A DNA stretch of 64,000 nucleotides from Serratia grimesii NBRC 13537 (lineage in GTDB: Bacteria > Pseudomonadota > Gammaproteobacteria > Enterobacterales > Enterobacteriaceae): positions 62,001 through 126,000 of the forward strand of contig NZ_BCTT01000011.1 in the NCBI RefSeq assembly GCF_001590905.1, read 5' to 3'. Within the stretch, counting starts at the first letter, position 1; the number at the start of each line of letters is the position of its first letter. Below, piece by piece: positions 37,588-49,866 of this stretch. The translations under genes and the position numbers were made by a program. The notes below the pieces were generated by a model. The model worked only from the letters and a program-made list of their open reading frames with translations, made no database searches and was not told the DNA's origin.

Positions 37588-38051
37588 AGACAAAGAGTAA
37601 CCATACTGTGTCCGCAAGGGCGCGTATATTACGCATTTTTGCGTTGAGATGAAAGGCCAAACTTTGACCAATTGGCCGTTATTCGGCAATCAAAATGCGT
37701 CTCGTCAGGATTAATAAAAATATTATATATATTTAACAATGAGTTGACGAAAATCGTTTAATTTGTGTGCTATAAAATATTCCCCACACAACAGAATTTT
37801 ATCTGTAATGAGTCTCGATTCAGCCAGAGATAGGCCGCAATATACGGCATCTATCAGGGGATTCCGTTGAGAATAGACCTAATTATGCTGGGATTACGTA
37901 CTGGGCATAATGGCGAAGAGTCTGGCGGTTCCGGCGAAGCGCCGTGCTAATACTTGCGGATAAAAGCATGGTTGCTTCGTGGTAGAACAGAATAAAAAAC
38001 CACCGTAACACGCTAAGTTATCGGTGGTTTTTATCAGGACGACAGGCTTAA
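37588..38051. other. Upstream region of dusB-fis and end of prmA
   Basis: Very AT-rich at 37690-37800. The growth-regulated dusB-fis promoter is expected here on the minus strand; a TATAAT (37727-37722) is visible but no clear partner -35. The prmA terminator occupies 37994-38032. Confidence 0.5.
37994..38032. terminator. Intrinsic terminator of prmA
   Basis: AAAAACCACCG and CGGTGGTTTTT form the stem with a 16-base loop; A- and T-runs flank it on both sides. Confidence 0.85.
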
Positions 38052-38933
38052 TTACTTACGTTGGCCTGTAATACGGCACCATTCTTCGCGTTCTGCGACC
38101 GGATCGAGTGTGAACTTGTCTTCATAGGCTTGAGCTACGCTTGCAGCCTGCGTGGCCAATACGCCAGATAACCCCAGATAGCCGCCGGACTTCGGCAGAC
38201 AGCCGATCAGTGGCGCTAATTCGCGTAATGGGCCGGCCAGGATGTTGGCGACGACGACGTCAGCCAGCAGATCGGCAGGTTGGTCTTTTGGCAGATATAG
38301 TTCCAGACGCTCTGAAACGCCGTTACGCTGCGCGTTATCACGACTGGCCTGAATGGCTTGGGGATCGATATCGATGCCGATAGCGCGCGCCGCACCGAGC
38401 TTCAGGGCGGCAATCGCCAGGATGCCTGAACCACAGCCGAAGTCGATAATAGTCTTACCGGCCAGATCGAGGCCATCCAGCCATTGTAGGCAAAGCGCGG
38501 TGGTTGGGTGGGTGCCGGTACCGAACGCCAGACCTGGGTCCAGCATCACGTTGACCGCGTCAGGATCGGGCACATCACGCCAGCTTGGGCAAATCCACAG
38601 ACGTTCACCAAAGCGCATCGGGTGGAAGTTATCCATCCATTCGCGTTCCCAGTCCTTATCTTCCAGTTGTTCGATCTTGTGGTGGAAACCGGTCCCCAGT
38701 AATGGATGCTGTTCCAGCATTGCCACCACGTCGGTCATATCGGTTTCAGCATCGTACAGCCCGATCACATCGGTATCGCCCCACAGCAGGGTCTCGCCTG
38801 GCAGCGGTTCGAACACCGGGTTGTCGTGGGTGTCCTGAAAGGTCACCGATACCGCACCGCTTTCAACCAGTGCATCGCTCAGGTCTTCTGCCTGGCTGCC
38901 GGTAGTATTCAGTTTGAGTTGGATCCAAGGCAT
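38052..38933 (-). CDS. prmA: Ribosomal protein L11 methyltransferase PrmA
   Basis: SAM-dependent enzyme that trimethylates Lys and the N-terminus of ribosomal protein L11. 293 residues (E. coli 293). The N-terminal L11-recognition domain ([20 protein letters not shown]) is joined to a Rossmann methyltransferase: motif [21 protein letters not shown] at about 163, [15 protein letters not shown], and the [12 protein letters not shown] block. It follows panF by 11 bases in the order yhdT-panF-prmA, as in E. coli. Confidence 0.97.
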   Translation of the reverse strand: MPWIQLKLNTTGSQAEDLSDALVESGAVSVTFQDTHDNPVFEPLPGETLLWGDTDVIGLYDAETDMTDVVAMLEQHPLLGTGFHHKIEQLEDKDWEREWMDNFHPMRFGERLWICPSWRDVPDPDAVNVMLDPGLAFGTGTHPTTALCLQWLDGLDLAGKTIIDFGCGSGILAIAALKLGAARAIGIDIDPQAIQASRDNAQRNGVSERLELYLPKDQPADLLADVVVANILAGPLRELAPLIGCLPKSGGYLGLSGVLATQAASVAQAYEDKFTLDPVAEREEWCRITGQRK

Positions 38934-38944
38934 AACAATTCTCT

Positions 38945-40390
38945 TTAAGAGGGTAATGATGACGCCACTCGGCGTTTTTCGCCGACGACGTTACCGATAT
39001 AAAACGCCAGCAAGCTCAGTAGCAGTGAAGGCACGATAGGGTGCAACCCTGCCAACTGCAGCTTGAAGCTGGCCAATAGCGTATAGCATACCGCACCTGT
39101 AACCATTGAGCTAAGGGCACCCTGCGCGTTGGCGCGTTCCCAGTACAGGCCCAATACCAACGGCCACAGGAATACCGCCTCCAGGCCACCAAACGCCAGC
39201 AGGTTTAGCCAGATGATCATTTCTGGTGGCCGCCAGGCCGCCAGTAGCACCAACAGGCCAAGTACGAGCGTAGTCAGGCTGGAGAAACGCTTGATCAAAC
39301 GCTCGTTCTGCATTTGCTGAGGACGCACGCCAAGGTAGAGATCTTTAATAATAGTGGCGGAAGATTGCAGCAGTTGAGCGTTAATGGTCGACATGATCGC
39401 CGCCATCGGTGCGGCCAAGAAAATACCGGCAGCATACGGCGGCAACACGGTGATCATCAGCGTTGGGATCACCTGATCCGGGATTTTCAGATCCGGCAGC
39501 ACAGCACGTCCCAGCGCACCGGCCAGGTGCATACCAAACATTAGCACCGCCACCACCATGGTACCGAGGATGATGCCACGATGAACTGCTTTGCTATCTT
39601 TGTACGAAATGCAGCGCACCGCAGTATGTGGCAGGCCAATCACACCAAAGCACACCAGGATCCAGAACGATGCCATAAACGGCAGACTAAGGATCTGTTC
39701 ACCGCCCTGAGGTGACACCAGTGCCGGGTCAATCTGTTGCAGTTTATCTACGGCGCTGTGCAGGCCACCTGCGGCGTGGATAACGGCAATCAACAACAGC
39801 ACGGTGCCGATCAACATCACCAACCCTTGCATGGCGTCATTTAGCACACTGGCGCGGAAACCGCCAAAAGCGGTGTACAGCGCGATGCTGAGGCCAAAGA
39901 TCAGCAGGCCGGTGTCGTACGGGATACCGGCAGCGGTTTCCAGCAGACGCGCACCACCGATAAACTGCACCGTCATGGCGCCCAGGAACGCCACCAACAG
40001 ACTCAGGCTGGCTAGCCAGACCAACAGTCGACTTTGGTAACGGCCGTATAGCATGTCATTGAGGGTGATAGCGTTGTAGCGCCGCGCCAGAATGGCAAAT
40101 TTCTTGCCCAGCACACCGAGCGATAACCATACGGCCGGCAGTTGGATCATTGCCAGTAGCACCCAGCCAAGGCCATATTTATAAGCCGCACCAGGGCCAC
40201 CGATAAACGAACTGGCGCTGATATAGGTCGCTGTTAACGTCATCGCCAGTACGAAGCCACCCATCGATCGACTGCCAAGGAAATATTCACTGAGGAAATT
40301 GCCCGTCTGGCGTCGGCTGTAGGCGTAAACCGACAGCCCAAACACCAGAAGCAAATAGGCAACCAGCGGCAGAATGACTTCAGTTTGCAT
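38945..40390 (-). CDS. panF: Sodium/pantothenate symporter PanF
   Basis: Imports pantothenate, the coenzyme A precursor, with Na+. 481 residues (E. coli 483), about 13 membrane helices. Solute:sodium symporter motifs: [55 protein letters not shown] and [23 protein letters not shown] 40390 (MQTEVILPL) is chosen over 40426 from the family start. It overlaps the end of yhdT by 11 bases. Confidence 0.97.
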   Translation of the reverse strand: MQTEVILPLVAYLLLVFGLSVYAYSRRQTGNFLSEYFLGSRSMGGFVLAMTLTATYISASSFIGGPGAAYKYGLGWVLLAMIQLPAVWLSLGVLGKKFAILARRYNAITLNDMLYGRYQSRLLVWLASLSLLVAFLGAMTVQFIGGARLLETAAGIPYDTGLLIFGLSIALYTAFGGFRASVLNDAMQGLVMLIGTVLLLIAVIHAAGGLHSAVDKLQQIDPALVSPQGGEQILSLPFMASFWILVCFGVIGLPHTAVRCISYKDSKAVHRGIILGTMVVAVLMFGMHLAGALGRAVLPDLKIPDQVIPTLMITVLPPYAAGIFLAAPMAAIMSTINAQLLQSSATIIKDLYLGVRPQQMQNERLIKRFSSLTTLVLGLLVLLAAWRPPEMIIWLNLLAFGGLEAVFLWPLVLGLYWERANAQGALSSMVTGAVCYTLLASFKLQLAGLHPIVPSLLLSLLAFYIGNVVGEKRRVASSLPS

Positions 40391-40622
40391 CGCCGTCCTC
40401 CAATGAAATATTACGGAATATGCCACGCACCATCAGCCAGCACAGGCCGATAAACAACAGCGGTACCAATAAGCAGGCCATTTCGAACCAGTGTGGCAAA
40501 CCGGTAACGCCAGATGCGTTATCGGGTAGATAGGCCGCCAACGACCAGGCCAGCAGATAAAGTAGCGTCAGGCCGAGTGCCCATCGTGCTTCGCGGTGGG
40601 CTTGAATAAAGCGTTTGTCCAT
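40380..40622 (-). CDS. yhdT: DUF997 membrane protein YhdT
   Basis: 80 residues, equal to E. coli YhdT. Two membrane helices (about 14-33 and 47-68) with a charged start DKRFIQAHREARWALG. It precedes and overlaps panF, which suggests an accessory role in the symporter, but none is demonstrated. ATG 40622 is used; a longer frame runs back into the accC terminator and is not credible. Confidence 0.93.
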   Translation of the reverse strand: MDKRFIQAHREARWALGLTLLYLLAWSLAAYLPDNASGVTGLPHWFEMACLLVPLLFIGLCWLMVRGIFRNISLEDGDAN

Positions 40623-40722
40623 CCGTGTTCCCCATAGGTTTACGGTGATGGTTTTGCCAAAGGTAAGGAATTCTACGGCAAGGCCGGATTTTGCCAAGCC
40701 GTTACCGTGCCTGAGATGAAAA

Positions 40723-40752
40723 AGAAAAAGGCCGGTGATTAGCCGGCCTTCT
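40723..40752 (-). terminator. Intrinsic terminator of the accBC operon
   Basis: On the minus strand AAGGCCGG, loop, CCGGCCTTTTTCTTTTT. Confidence 0.85.
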
Positions 40753-40776
40753 GTCAGGCGATGCGAAAAGCCTGCC

Positions 40777-42126
40777 TTAGGTTTCTTGCAGACCCAGCTT
40801 CTTCTCCAGATAGTGGATGTTGGTGCCACCGTGCTGGAAGTTTTCGTCGCTCATGATCTTTTGTTGCAGTTCAACGTTGGTTTTGATGCCATCGATGATC
40901 AGCTCAGCCAGGGCGTTCTTCATGCGGGCAATCGCCACGTCGCGGTTTTCACCGAAAGTGATCAGTTTGCCGATCATGGAATCATAGTACGGCGGTACGG
41001 TATAACCGGCGTAAATATGAGATTCCCAACGCACGCCGAAACCACCTGGTGCATGGAAACGGGTGATCTTGCCTGGGCTTGGCAGGAAGGTGTTCGGGTC
41101 TTCGGCGTTGATACGGCATTCCACCGCGTGGCCGTGCACCTTCACTTCGTCCTGTTTGATCGACAGTGGCTGACCGGCAGCAATACGCAGCTGCTCTTTG
41201 ATCAGATCCACACCGGTGATCATTTCAGTAACCGGGTGTTCAACCTGAATACGGGTGTTCATTTCGATGAAATAGAACTCGCCGTTTTCATACAGGAACT
41301 CGAAAGTACCTGCGCCGCGGTAACCGATTTCCACACAGGCCTTCGAACAACGCTCGCCGATATAACGACGCATTTCGCTGGTGATGCCTGGTGCCGGAGC
41401 CTCTTCAACCACTTTCTGGTGGCGACGTTGCATGGAGCAGTCGCGCTCGGCCAGATAGATGGCATTACCCTGACCGTCAGCCAAAATCTGAATTTCGATA
41501 TGGCGTGGGTTTTCCAGGTATTTCTCCATGTAAACCATGTCGTTATTGAAAGCCGCTTTGGCTTCCGCTTTGGTCATGGTGATGGATTGCTCGAGGTCTT
41601 TGTCGCTGCGCACAACGCGCATGCCACGGCCGCCGCCGCCGCCTGATGCCTTGATGATCACCGGATAACCGATACGCTTAGCGAAGGCACGGTTTTTGTC
41701 CATGTCGTCGGTCAGCGGGCCATCGGAGCCAGGAACACAAGGTACGCCGGCTTTCTTCATGGCGTTGATAGCAGAAACTTTGTCGCCCATCAGGCGGATA
41801 GTTTCGGCTTTCGGGCCAATGAAGATAAAGCCAGAACGCTCGATTTGCTCGGCGAAGTCGGCATTTTCAGACAAGAAGCCATAACCCGGGTGAATCGCCA
41901 CTGCGCCGGTGATTTCCGCCGCAGAGATGATAGCCGGGATGTTCAGATAGCTTTTAACTGATGGCGCAGGACCGATACACACAGTCTCGTCAGCCAGCAG
42001 TACGTGTTTCAGATCGCGATCGGCTGTGGAGTGTACGGCAACAGTTTTGATGCCCAACTCTTTACAAGCACGCAGGATACGAAGCGCGATCTCGCCACGG
42101 TTGGCGATAACAATTTTATCAAGCAT
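40777..42126 (-). CDS. accC: Biotin carboxylase AccC
   Basis: ATP-dependent carboxylation of the biotin on AccB, first half-reaction of acetyl-CoA carboxylase. 449 residues (E. coli 449). ATP-grasp fold: [20 protein letters not shown] start, glycine loop [14 protein letters not shown] at about 160-170, [16 protein letters not shown] region ([20 protein letters not shown]), and [17 protein letters not shown] with the catalytic Glu and Arg. ATG 42126 is chosen; 42165 adds 13 unrelated residues. It follows accB by ten bases. Confidence 0.98.
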   Translation of the reverse strand: MLDKIVIANRGEIALRILRACKELGIKTVAVHSTADRDLKHVLLADETVCIGPAPSVKSYLNIPAIISAAEITGAVAIHPGYGFLSENADFAEQIERSGFIFIGPKAETIRLMGDKVSAINAMKKAGVPCVPGSDGPLTDDMDKNRAFAKRIGYPVIIKASGGGGGRGMRVVRSDKDLEQSITMTKAEAKAAFNNDMVYMEKYLENPRHIEIQILADGQGNAIYLAERDCSMQRRHQKVVEEAPAPGITSEMRRYIGERCSKACVEIGYRGAGTFEFLYENGEFYFIEMNTRIQVEHPVTEMITGVDLIKEQLRIAAGQPLSIKQDEVKVHGHAVECRINAEDPNTFLPSPGKITRFHAPGGFGVRWESHIYAGYTVPPYYDSMIGKLITFGENRDVAIARMKNALAELIIDGIKTNVELQQKIMSDENFQHGGTNIHYLEKKLGLQET

Positions 42127-42136
42127 GTTCGCCTCG

Positions 42137-42601
42137 TTATTCGATGACGACCAGTGGCTCGTCAAATTCTACCGGTTGGCCGTTCTCTACCAGAATGGCT
42201 TTCACCACGCCGGATTTGTCCGCTTCGATCTGGTTCATCATTTTCATGGCTTCAACGATGCACAGCGTGTCGCCTGCATTCACTTTCTGGCCGACTTCGA
42301 TGAAGGCTTTCGCATCCGGGCTTGGCGTGCGGTAGAAAGTGCCGACCATTGGGGAACGGACGATGTGGCCACTCATGGCCGCTGGTGCTGCAGGCGTTTC
42401 AGCTGGTGCGCTGGCAACGGCGGTAGCCAAAGCTGGCTGCTGCTGTGCCGGCATTGCATATGCCTGCGGCATCATTGGGTAAGCCTGTACCGGAGCGGCA
42501 CGGCTGATGCGAACTGACTCTTCGCCTTCAGAGATTTCCAGTTCAGAAATACCTGATTCTTCAACCAGTTCGATCAGTTTCTTGATTTTACGAATATCCA
42601 T
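42137..42601 (-). CDS. accB: Biotin carboxyl carrier protein AccB
   Basis: Carries carboxybiotin between AccC and AccAD. 154 residues (E. coli 156). The N-terminal part ([20 protein letters not shown]) interacts with AccC, an Ala/Pro-rich linker follows, and the biotinyl domain has the modified lysine in [18 protein letters not shown]. Second of three genes aroQ-accB-accC, 32 bases after aroQ. Confidence 0.98.
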   Translation of the reverse strand: MDIRKIKKLIELVEESGISELEISEGEESVRISRAAPVQAYPMMPQAYAMPAQQQPALATAVASAPAETPAAPAAMSGHIVRSPMVGTFYRTPSPDAKAFIEVGQKVNAGDTLCIVEAMKMMNQIEADKSGVVKAILVENGQPVEFDEPLVVIE

Positions 42602-42633
42602 GAGTGTGATTCCGTACTCTTTTTGCGTAGCAA

Positions 42634-43086
42634 TTAGTGGGTTTTCGACAGACGGTTAACCGCTGCCTGTAAAGCAAATGTGTAGCCATCCGCGCCGAGG
42701 CCGCAAATCACACCTACCGCAATGTCGGAAAGGTAAGAGTGATGGCGGAAAGGCTCGCGGGCATGCACGTTGGACAAGTGGATCTCGATAAACGGGATCT
42801 GCACCGCCAGCAACGCATCACGCAACGCCACGCTGGTATGCGTGAACGCGGCAGGGTTGATCAGAATAAAATCTGTATTGCCGCGCGCCTCATGTATGCG
42901 GTCGATCAACGCATATTCGGCGTTAGACTGCAGATGGCTCAGGGTGATATCCAGTGCGGATGCCTGGTTTTCCAATCCGTTAACAATTTCTGTTAGCGTC
43001 GTGCTGCCGTACTTCTCCGGCTCACGCGTCCCCAGCAGATTCAGATTGGGGCCGTTTAGAAGCAAAATGTGAAACTTATCCGCCAT
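42634..43086 (-). CDS. aroQ: 3-dehydroquinate dehydratase, type II
   Basis: Third step of the shikimate pathway: 3-dehydroquinate to 3-dehydroshikimate. 150 residues. Type II signature [20 protein letters not shown] with catalytic Arg and Tyr, [35 protein letters not shown] and the catalytic His region [21 protein letters not shown] type II enzyme is usual in Serratia and Yersinia next to accB, while E. coli K-12 uses type I AroD. Probably the first gene of the acc operon. Confidence 0.97.
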   Translation of the reverse strand: MADKFHILLLNGPNLNLLGTREPEKYGSTTLTEIVNGLENQASALDITLSHLQSNAEYALIDRIHEARGNTDFILINPAAFTHTSVALRDALLAVQIPFIEIHLSNVHAREPFRHHSYLSDIAVGVICGLGADGYTFALQAAVNRLSKTH

Positions 43087-43327
43087 TGTGCTGGTATCTC
43101 CGGCAATAAAACCATCATCGTAGAAAATAACCCGACGTCACCGATTTGTCACCTGTTAAGGGGAAAATTCACCCTGAGAACAGGAACAAGGTCGGGCATT
43201 ATAACGATATCGTAGCAATTCGCAGCTAAATACTGGTCTTATCAGCGAAGATATTCAACCCTAAATCAGCAAACTGACGGTGACGTTATCGCATTATGAG
43301 GGGTAGAACACAGAAAAGTTCCGCCTG

Positions 43328-43927
43328 TTAACGCCACCAATTGCGGAATTTCTTGTATCGCAACGCCAGCAGTATTACCGCCAGCAGAGCATAAATGAAA
43401 GGCTGCGGTGAAAAGGTTTTGACCGACCACAGGTAGTGAATCGGTGCCAGAATAGCCACCAGATACACCAAATTATGCAATATTTGCCATTTGGCGCCCA
43501 GTTTGCGCATCGCCCACAGCGTTGAGGTTGCGGCCAGCGCCAGTAGGATCAACCAACTGATAATGCCGAGTGTCAAATAAGGACGGGTGACCAGTTCGCG
43601 CCCCAGCAGGCCGATATTGCTTAGCCCTAGTTCAAGCGTCGAGTAGCTTATCAGATGCAGTGTGCCCCAGGCAAAACACCACAGTCCGACCAAGCGTCGG
43701 CAGCGTATCAATAGCGGTTGGCGGGTGTAGCGTGCCAACGGCGCGATCGCTAAGGTTGCCAGCAGCAATTTTAGCGTCATTCTGCCGGTAAAATGCTGGA
43801 TATCTTTGGCAGGATCGGCGCTGAACCATCCTTGGTCTACCGACAGCACCAGCCAGAGGAAAGGCAGAAATGCCGCCAGATAAATGCCGACCTTGATCCA
43901 TTTAATGTGAGTTAGGGTCAAACGCAC
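43328..43927 (-). CDS. msrQ: MsrQ heme subunit of the periplasmic methionine sulfoxide reductase
   Basis: 199 residues, six-helix ferric-reductase-like membrane protein (E. coli MsrQ 211). It passes electrons from the quinone pool or flavin reductase to MsrP. Conserved histidines in [17 protein letters not shown] and [19 protein letters not shown] are the likely heme ligands. Starts one base after the msrP stop, so the two are cotranscribed and translationally close. Confidence 0.93.
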   Translation of the reverse strand: MRLTLTHIKWIKVGIYLAAFLPFLWLVLSVDQGWFSADPAKDIQHFTGRMTLKLLLATLAIAPLARYTRQPLLIRCRRLVGLWCFAWGTLHLISYSTLELGLSNIGLLGRELVTRPYLTLGIISWLILLALAATSTLWAMRKLGAKWQILHNLVYLVAILAPIHYLWSVKTFSPQPFIYALLAVILLALRYKKFRNWWR

Positions 43928-44929
43928 TTAGAAATTCTCCCGCAGATCCAAGCCACGATACAGCGACGCGACCTGATCGGCATAGCCATTAAACAGAAGT
44001 GTCGGCTGGCGTTTGACGTCCAAAATACCGCCTGAACCGATAAAGCGCTCGGTGGCTTGCGACCAACGTGGGTGATCGACATGTGGATTCACATTAGCGT
44101 AGAAACCGTATTCATTTGGCGCAGATTCATTCCAGGTCGTCGGCGGTTGATCGCGCACCAGACGGATGTGCACAATGGACTTAATACCTTTAAAACCGTA
44201 TTTCCACGGGGTAATGAGTCGTAGTGGTGCACCGTTTTGCGGTGGCAGTGTCTTGCCGTATACGCCGACAGTCAGCAAGGCCAGTGGATTCATCGCCTCA
44301 TCAAGACGCAGCCCTTCGACATAGGGATACTTAAGACCACCGCCGATAAACCGGTCTTTCTGGCCCGGCATCTGTTCCGGGTCGTACAGTGTTTGGAAGG
44401 CGACGTAGCGAGCATTGCTGTTTGGCTCCGCCAACTTGAGTAATTTACCCAGTTCAAAGCCGATCCAGGGCACGACCATTGACCAGGCTTCCACACAACG
44501 CATGCGGTAGATACGCTGTTCCAACGGGAAGCGCTTCATTAAATCGTCGATGTCCAACGTGATGGGTTTAGCCACTTCGCCGTCGATGCGCACTTTCCAG
44601 CCTTCGGTTTTCAGCCCGCCAGCGTTAGCGGCTGGATCGGCTTTGTCGAGACCGAACTCGTAGAAATTGTTGTAGCCGGAAACTTTATCTTCCGGCGTCA
44701 GTGCCAGTTGGGCTTGCCAGGCGGCGGGCTTGGTGAACGTCAGCGGTTTGCCCGGTGGTGCCTTTGGCCGATCGTGGCCTTTGAACCATGACAGCAAATC
44801 AGCCCGTGCATGGGTGGGCAAGGCTAATGAAGCGGCGGTGATGCCTAATGCCTGCAACACTTTACGCCGTTGATAAAACACGGTTTCGGGTGTGACATCG
44901 GCTTCGGTTAATTTTCGTTGTTTATTCAT
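43928..44929 (-). CDS. msrP: Protein-methionine-sulfoxide reductase catalytic subunit MsrP
   Basis: Periplasmic molybdopterin enzyme that repairs oxidised methionines in envelope proteins. 333 residues (E. coli 334). A Tat signal with twin arginine is visible ([12 protein letters not shown]), cut near ARADLLSWF. The sulfite-oxidase-type core has the Mo-binding cysteine in [31 protein letters not shown] and [17 protein letters not shown] 44929 (MNKQRKL) is chosen; a frame to 44995 extends too far. msrQ follows directly. Confidence 0.95.
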   Translation of the reverse strand: MNKQRKLTEADVTPETVFYQRRKVLQALGITAASLALPTHARADLLSWFKGHDRPKAPPGKPLTFTKPAAWQAQLALTPEDKVSGYNNFYEFGLDKADPAANAGGLKTEGWKVRIDGEVAKPITLDIDDLMKRFPLEQRIYRMRCVEAWSMVVPWIGFELGKLLKLAEPNSNARYVAFQTLYDPEQMPGQKDRFIGGGLKYPYVEGLRLDEAMNPLALLTVGVYGKTLPPQNGAPLRLITPWKYGFKGIKSIVHIRLVRDQPPTTWNESAPNEYGFYANVNPHVDHPRWSQATERFIGSGGILDVKRQPTLLFNGYADQVASLYRGLDLRENF

Positions 44930-45083
44930 GGCATTTTCTCCGCATCTCATCCCTATGGCTTTTAAGGGGCTGTTAACAACGCAACAACTCGACATTCATA
45001 GGGGATATATTGAGTAAGCATGGCGTGAAAGCACGCCATATGCGAGGGGCCACGGGAAAATATGAAATTTCGCAGGCGGATGT

Positions 45084-45103
45084 CCCCTCCGTTGCCGGAG
45101 GGG
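45084..45103 (-). terminator. Hairpin after acuI
   Basis: CCCCTCC / GGAGGGG with a six-base loop, nine bases after the acuI stop; no T-run. Confidence 0.4.
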
Positions 45104-45111
45104 CACTGGGG

Positions 45112-46089
45112 TTAGCAGATTTTCACCAGGGTACGGCCGGTAACTTGGTTAGCCAGCAGTGCGGCAGCGGTAGCCGGTGCCTGTTCTAACGTGATTTCTT
45201 GAGTCGCCTGTTGATAGAAGCTGTCTGGCAGGATACCGGCCAGGCGTTCCCAAGCGGTTTGACGGCGGTGCAGCGGTGTGTGTACCGAGTCGACACCTTG
45301 CAGGCGAACATTGCGCAAAATAAATGGCATCACTGTGGTCGGCAGGTGATAACCCCCAGCCAGGCCGCAGGCGGCGACCGTACCGTTATAATTCATTTGC
45401 GCCAATACGCGTGCCAGCAGTGTGTCACCCACCGTATCAACAGCACCCGCCCACAGCTGCTTTTCGAGTGGACGCGGGGCTTCGAGATAGCCGCTGCGTG
45501 AAAGCACCTCTTTGGCGCCAAGCGCTTTCAAATATTCGATATTGCTTTCACGGCCGCTGATCGCGGTAACGTGATAGCCCAGTGCTGCAAGAATGGCGAT
45601 CGCTGTGCTGCCTACGCCGCCACTGGCACCGGTAACTAAAATGTTGCCGTCATCGGGATGTACACCGCCTTCTTCCAGAGCCATCACGCACAGCATGGCG
45701 GTAAAACCGGCAGTCCCAAGGATCATTGCTTTACGTTCATCTAACCCGTTTGGGAGTGGTACCAACCATTCGCCGGAGATCCGCGCTTGTTCTGCCAGGC
45801 CGCCCCAATGGTTTTCACCCACGCCCCAGCCGGTAAGTACCACGCTTTGACCCTCTTTAAAGCGATCGTCGCGGCTATGATGCACCGTACCGGCGAAGTC
45901 GATGCCGGGCACCATCGGGAAATTGCGCACGATCTTGCCTTTACCGGTGATCGCCAACGCATCTTTATAGTTAATGCTGGACCAATTGACGTTTACCGTC
46001 ACGTCACCGTCGGGCAATTGATCGCTGCTGATATCTTTGACGTGAGCTAGAGTTTGATCGTCTTGTTGTTCCAATAACAGTGCGCGCAT
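45112..46089 (-). CDS. acuI: Acrylyl-CoA reductase AcuI (YhdH)
   Basis: NADPH-dependent reduction of toxic acrylyl-CoA to propionyl-CoA. 325 residues (E. coli YhdH 324). Zinc-free medium-chain reductase: NWSSINYKDALAITGKGKIV, VPGIDFAGTVHHS, the Rossmann loop VTGASGGVGSTAIAILAALGY and GVDSVHTPLHRRQTAWERLA. Divergent from csrD, as in E. coli. In the 295 bases between the two starts nothing specific is recognised. Confidence 0.94.
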   Translation of the reverse strand: MRALLLEQQDDQTLAHVKDISSDQLPDGDVTVNVNWSSINYKDALAITGKGKIVRNFPMVPGIDFAGTVHHSRDDRFKEGQSVVLTGWGVGENHWGGLAEQARISGEWLVPLPNGLDERKAMILGTAGFTAMLCVMALEEGGVHPDDGNILVTGASGGVGSTAIAILAALGYHVTAISGRESNIEYLKALGAKEVLSRSGYLEAPRPLEKQLWAGAVDTVGDTLLARVLAQMNYNGTVAACGLAGGYHLPTTVMPFILRNVRLQGVDSVHTPLHRRQTAWERLAGILPDSFYQQATQEITLEQAPATAAALLANQVTGRTLVKIC

Positions 46090-46384
46090 GTCACTCTTCC
46101 TCTCGTTTGCATTTTTGCCATAGATGACTGAATCAGATTTAAATGACTATATGCATAATAAGAAATTTATGTCCTGATAAAGGACAAAAAATGATGATTG
46201 AAGGTTTTCTTCGTTGGCGATGCTTGATAGCTTGAGCGGCAAGATCGGCTGGTGGATATCCTTGGGTTGAGCCAGTTACTCATTAAAATATCAAGGTATT
46301 GTGTTGGATTCATTTGAGAGGATTCGGGGCCTTTATACTTCCAAAGGTGAAAATTCACGTAACCATAACGGACAAGGCACAGGG

Positions 46385-48316
46385 ATGCGATTCACCACCA
46401 AACTCTCTGCATTGATCACCCTGCTTGTTGCTCTGGCGATGTTTTTGATGCTGATGGGCTGCTCATACAGCTTTTTCTACGTCACCCAAGATCGTCTGGA
46501 GCGTCGTTTCGACTCACTGATGACCTCGCTCGATCAGGCGATGGTGCGTGAATCCCCCCAAGAGCAGAAACAATGGTTGCCTTTGGTGATGCGCCCGCTC
46601 GGTATTGTGGCGGTCAGCGTAGATACCAGTAGCAGTAATCTTCTCTCTTATAAATTACCCACGGTAAAAGTGCCCTGGGAGCCGCTGAACGGCTATCGGC
46701 AAGTCACCCAGCCCCTAATGCAGCATCCTGGTGCATCACTGACGATTACGTATGTTGATCCTTTCGCCAGCGACGTGCGTTCGCTGCAATCAACTGCCGC
46801 AGTGACGCTGTCGATTGTCGTAATGGTCGTGATCCTGCTGTTCAGCCTGCGTTGGCTGCGGGAACAGGCCGACGGCGAGGATCGGCTCGAGCGACGTGCA
46901 CGCCGCATTCTGAATGGTGAACGAGAGAGCGTGATGCAAGGTGATGTGCGCGAGTGGCCCGCGAACGTTAGCGGTGCACTCGATCGTCTATTGGCGGACT
47001 TGGCGGAAGCGCGCGAGGAACGCAGCCGTGTTGATACGTTGATCCGTGCCTTTGCGGCCCAGGATGCCAAAACCGGACTAAACAACCGATTGTTCTTTGA
47101 TAACCAGCTCACTACCCAGTTGGAGGAGGTGGGCTCGCACGGCATTGTTATGATGGTGCGGTTACCTGATTTCGACACGTTGCGCGAAATTCACGGTAAC
47201 AGTGCAGTGCAAGAACTGATGTATTCACTGGTTAACCTGCTGTCGACCTTCGTGATGCGCTACCCGGCGGCGCTATTGGCACGCTATTTTCACAGTGATT
47301 TCACCGTTCTCTTACCGCACCGCACCTTGAAAGAAGCGGATGGTATTGCTTCGCAGCTGGTTCACGCGATTGATGCTTTACCTTCAACAGCACTTATCGA
47401 TCGCGAAGCGTTTTTGCACATAGGCATCGTGGCGTACCGCAGCGGGCAAACTACCGAACAGGTGATTGATTTCGCCGAACAGGCGACGCGTCATGCCACG
47501 CTGCAGGGGGAAAATGGCTGGTACGTTTACGACAGCCAGGTACCGGAAAAAGGGCGCGGCAGCGTCAAGTGGCGGACCCTGTTGGAACAAGTGCTGGCGA
47601 AGGGCGGCCCGCGCTTGTATCAGAAGCCGGCGGTGACGGTGGAAGGGGAAGTCCATCATCGTGAGATCATGAGTCGGATTTATGACGGGACTCAGGAACT
47701 GCTGCCATCTGAATATATGCCGTTAGTGCAGCAGTTGGGGCTGGCGGAAAGTTACGATCGTCAGCTGATTAGCCGGATCCTTCCTTTGTTGGCATTGTGG
47801 CCTGAAGAAACATTCGCATTTACGCTGTGTGTCGATTCATTATTGCAGCGTACTTTCCAGCGCTGGCTGCGTGATAGCCTGCTACAGTGTGAAAAAAGTC
47901 ATCGTCGGCGAATTCTGATTGAACTTGCAGAGGCAGATGTGTGTCAACATATCGACCGTTTGCGCCCGGTGCTGAGATTGCTCTCAGGATTGGGCTGCCG
48001 TTTGGTGGTTTCTCAAGCGGGATTAACCGTGGTCAGTACCTCTTATATCAAGTCCTTACCGGTAGAGCTGGTTAAGCTTCACCCTGGTCTGGTGCGGAGT
48101 ATTGATAAGCGTGATGAAAATCAGCTGTTCGTTCAAAGCCTGACCGGCGCTTGTGAAGGCACCAGTGCTCAGGTTTTTGCTGCGAGTGTGCGGACGCGCA
48201 ACGAATGGCAAACGTTGAAAGAACGCGGGATCCTCGGTGGGCAGGGCGACTTTTTCGCGTCTCCAGAGCCAATAGACGTCGGGCGTAAAAAATATTCACG
48301 CCGTTATCGCGTTTAA
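46385..48316 (+). CDS. csrD: RNase E specificity factor CsrD
   Basis: Inner-membrane protein that targets the small RNAs CsrB and CsrC for RNase E cleavage. 643 residues (E. coli 646). Two membrane helices (about 10-30 and 135-155) enclose a periplasmic domain; a HAMP-like segment, a degenerate GGDEF (HSDF in place of GGDEF near residue 335) and a degenerate EAL (REIM in place of EAL near 420) follow. Loss of both motifs is the family hallmark, so cyclic di-GMP turnover is not expected. ATG 46385 gives the MRFTTKLSAL start of homologues; 46301 adds 28 residues. Confidence 0.93.
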   Translation: MRFTTKLSALITLLVALAMFLMLMGCSYSFFYVTQDRLERRFDSLMTSLDQAMVRESPQEQKQWLPLVMRPLGIVAVSVDTSSSNLLSYKLPTVKVPWEPLNGYRQVTQPLMQHPGASLTITYVDPFASDVRSLQSTAAVTLSIVVMVVILLFSLRWLREQADGEDRLERRARRILNGERESVMQGDVREWPANVSGALDRLLADLAEAREERSRVDTLIRAFAAQDAKTGLNNRLFFDNQLTTQLEEVGSHGIVMMVRLPDFDTLREIHGNSAVQELMYSLVNLLSTFVMRYPAALLARYFHSDFTVLLPHRTLKEADGIASQLVHAIDALPSTALIDREAFLHIGIVAYRSGQTTEQVIDFAEQATRHATLQGENGWYVYDSQVPEKGRGSVKWRTLLEQVLAKGGPRLYQKPAVTVEGEVHHREIMSRIYDGTQELLPSEYMPLVQQLGLAESYDRQLISRILPLLALWPEETFAFTLCVDSLLQRTFQRWLRDSLLQCEKSHRRRILIELAEADVCQHIDRLRPVLRLLSGLGCRLVVSQAGLTVVSTSYIKSLPVELVKLHPGLVRSIDKRDENQLFVQSLTGACEGTSAQVFAASVRTRNEWQTLKERGILGGQGDFFASPEPIDVGRKKYSRRYRV

Positions 48317-49772
<1,456 letters not shown>

Positions 49773-49866
49773 TCAGCCCCAGGAAGGAGGAATCGTATCG
49801 GATGACTGCGCAAAGCGAAAATCAGGTACGGTTCCTCTTTCTGTTGTCGAGGAACACGCATAATTT

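Noticed and set aside
40735-41646. Long plus-strand reading frame opposite accC
   Set aside because: Shadow of the highly conserved accC; no ribosome site and no recognisable protein features.
43087-43327. tRNA or small RNA between aroQ and msrQ
   Set aside because: No cloverleaf or terminator could be recognised.
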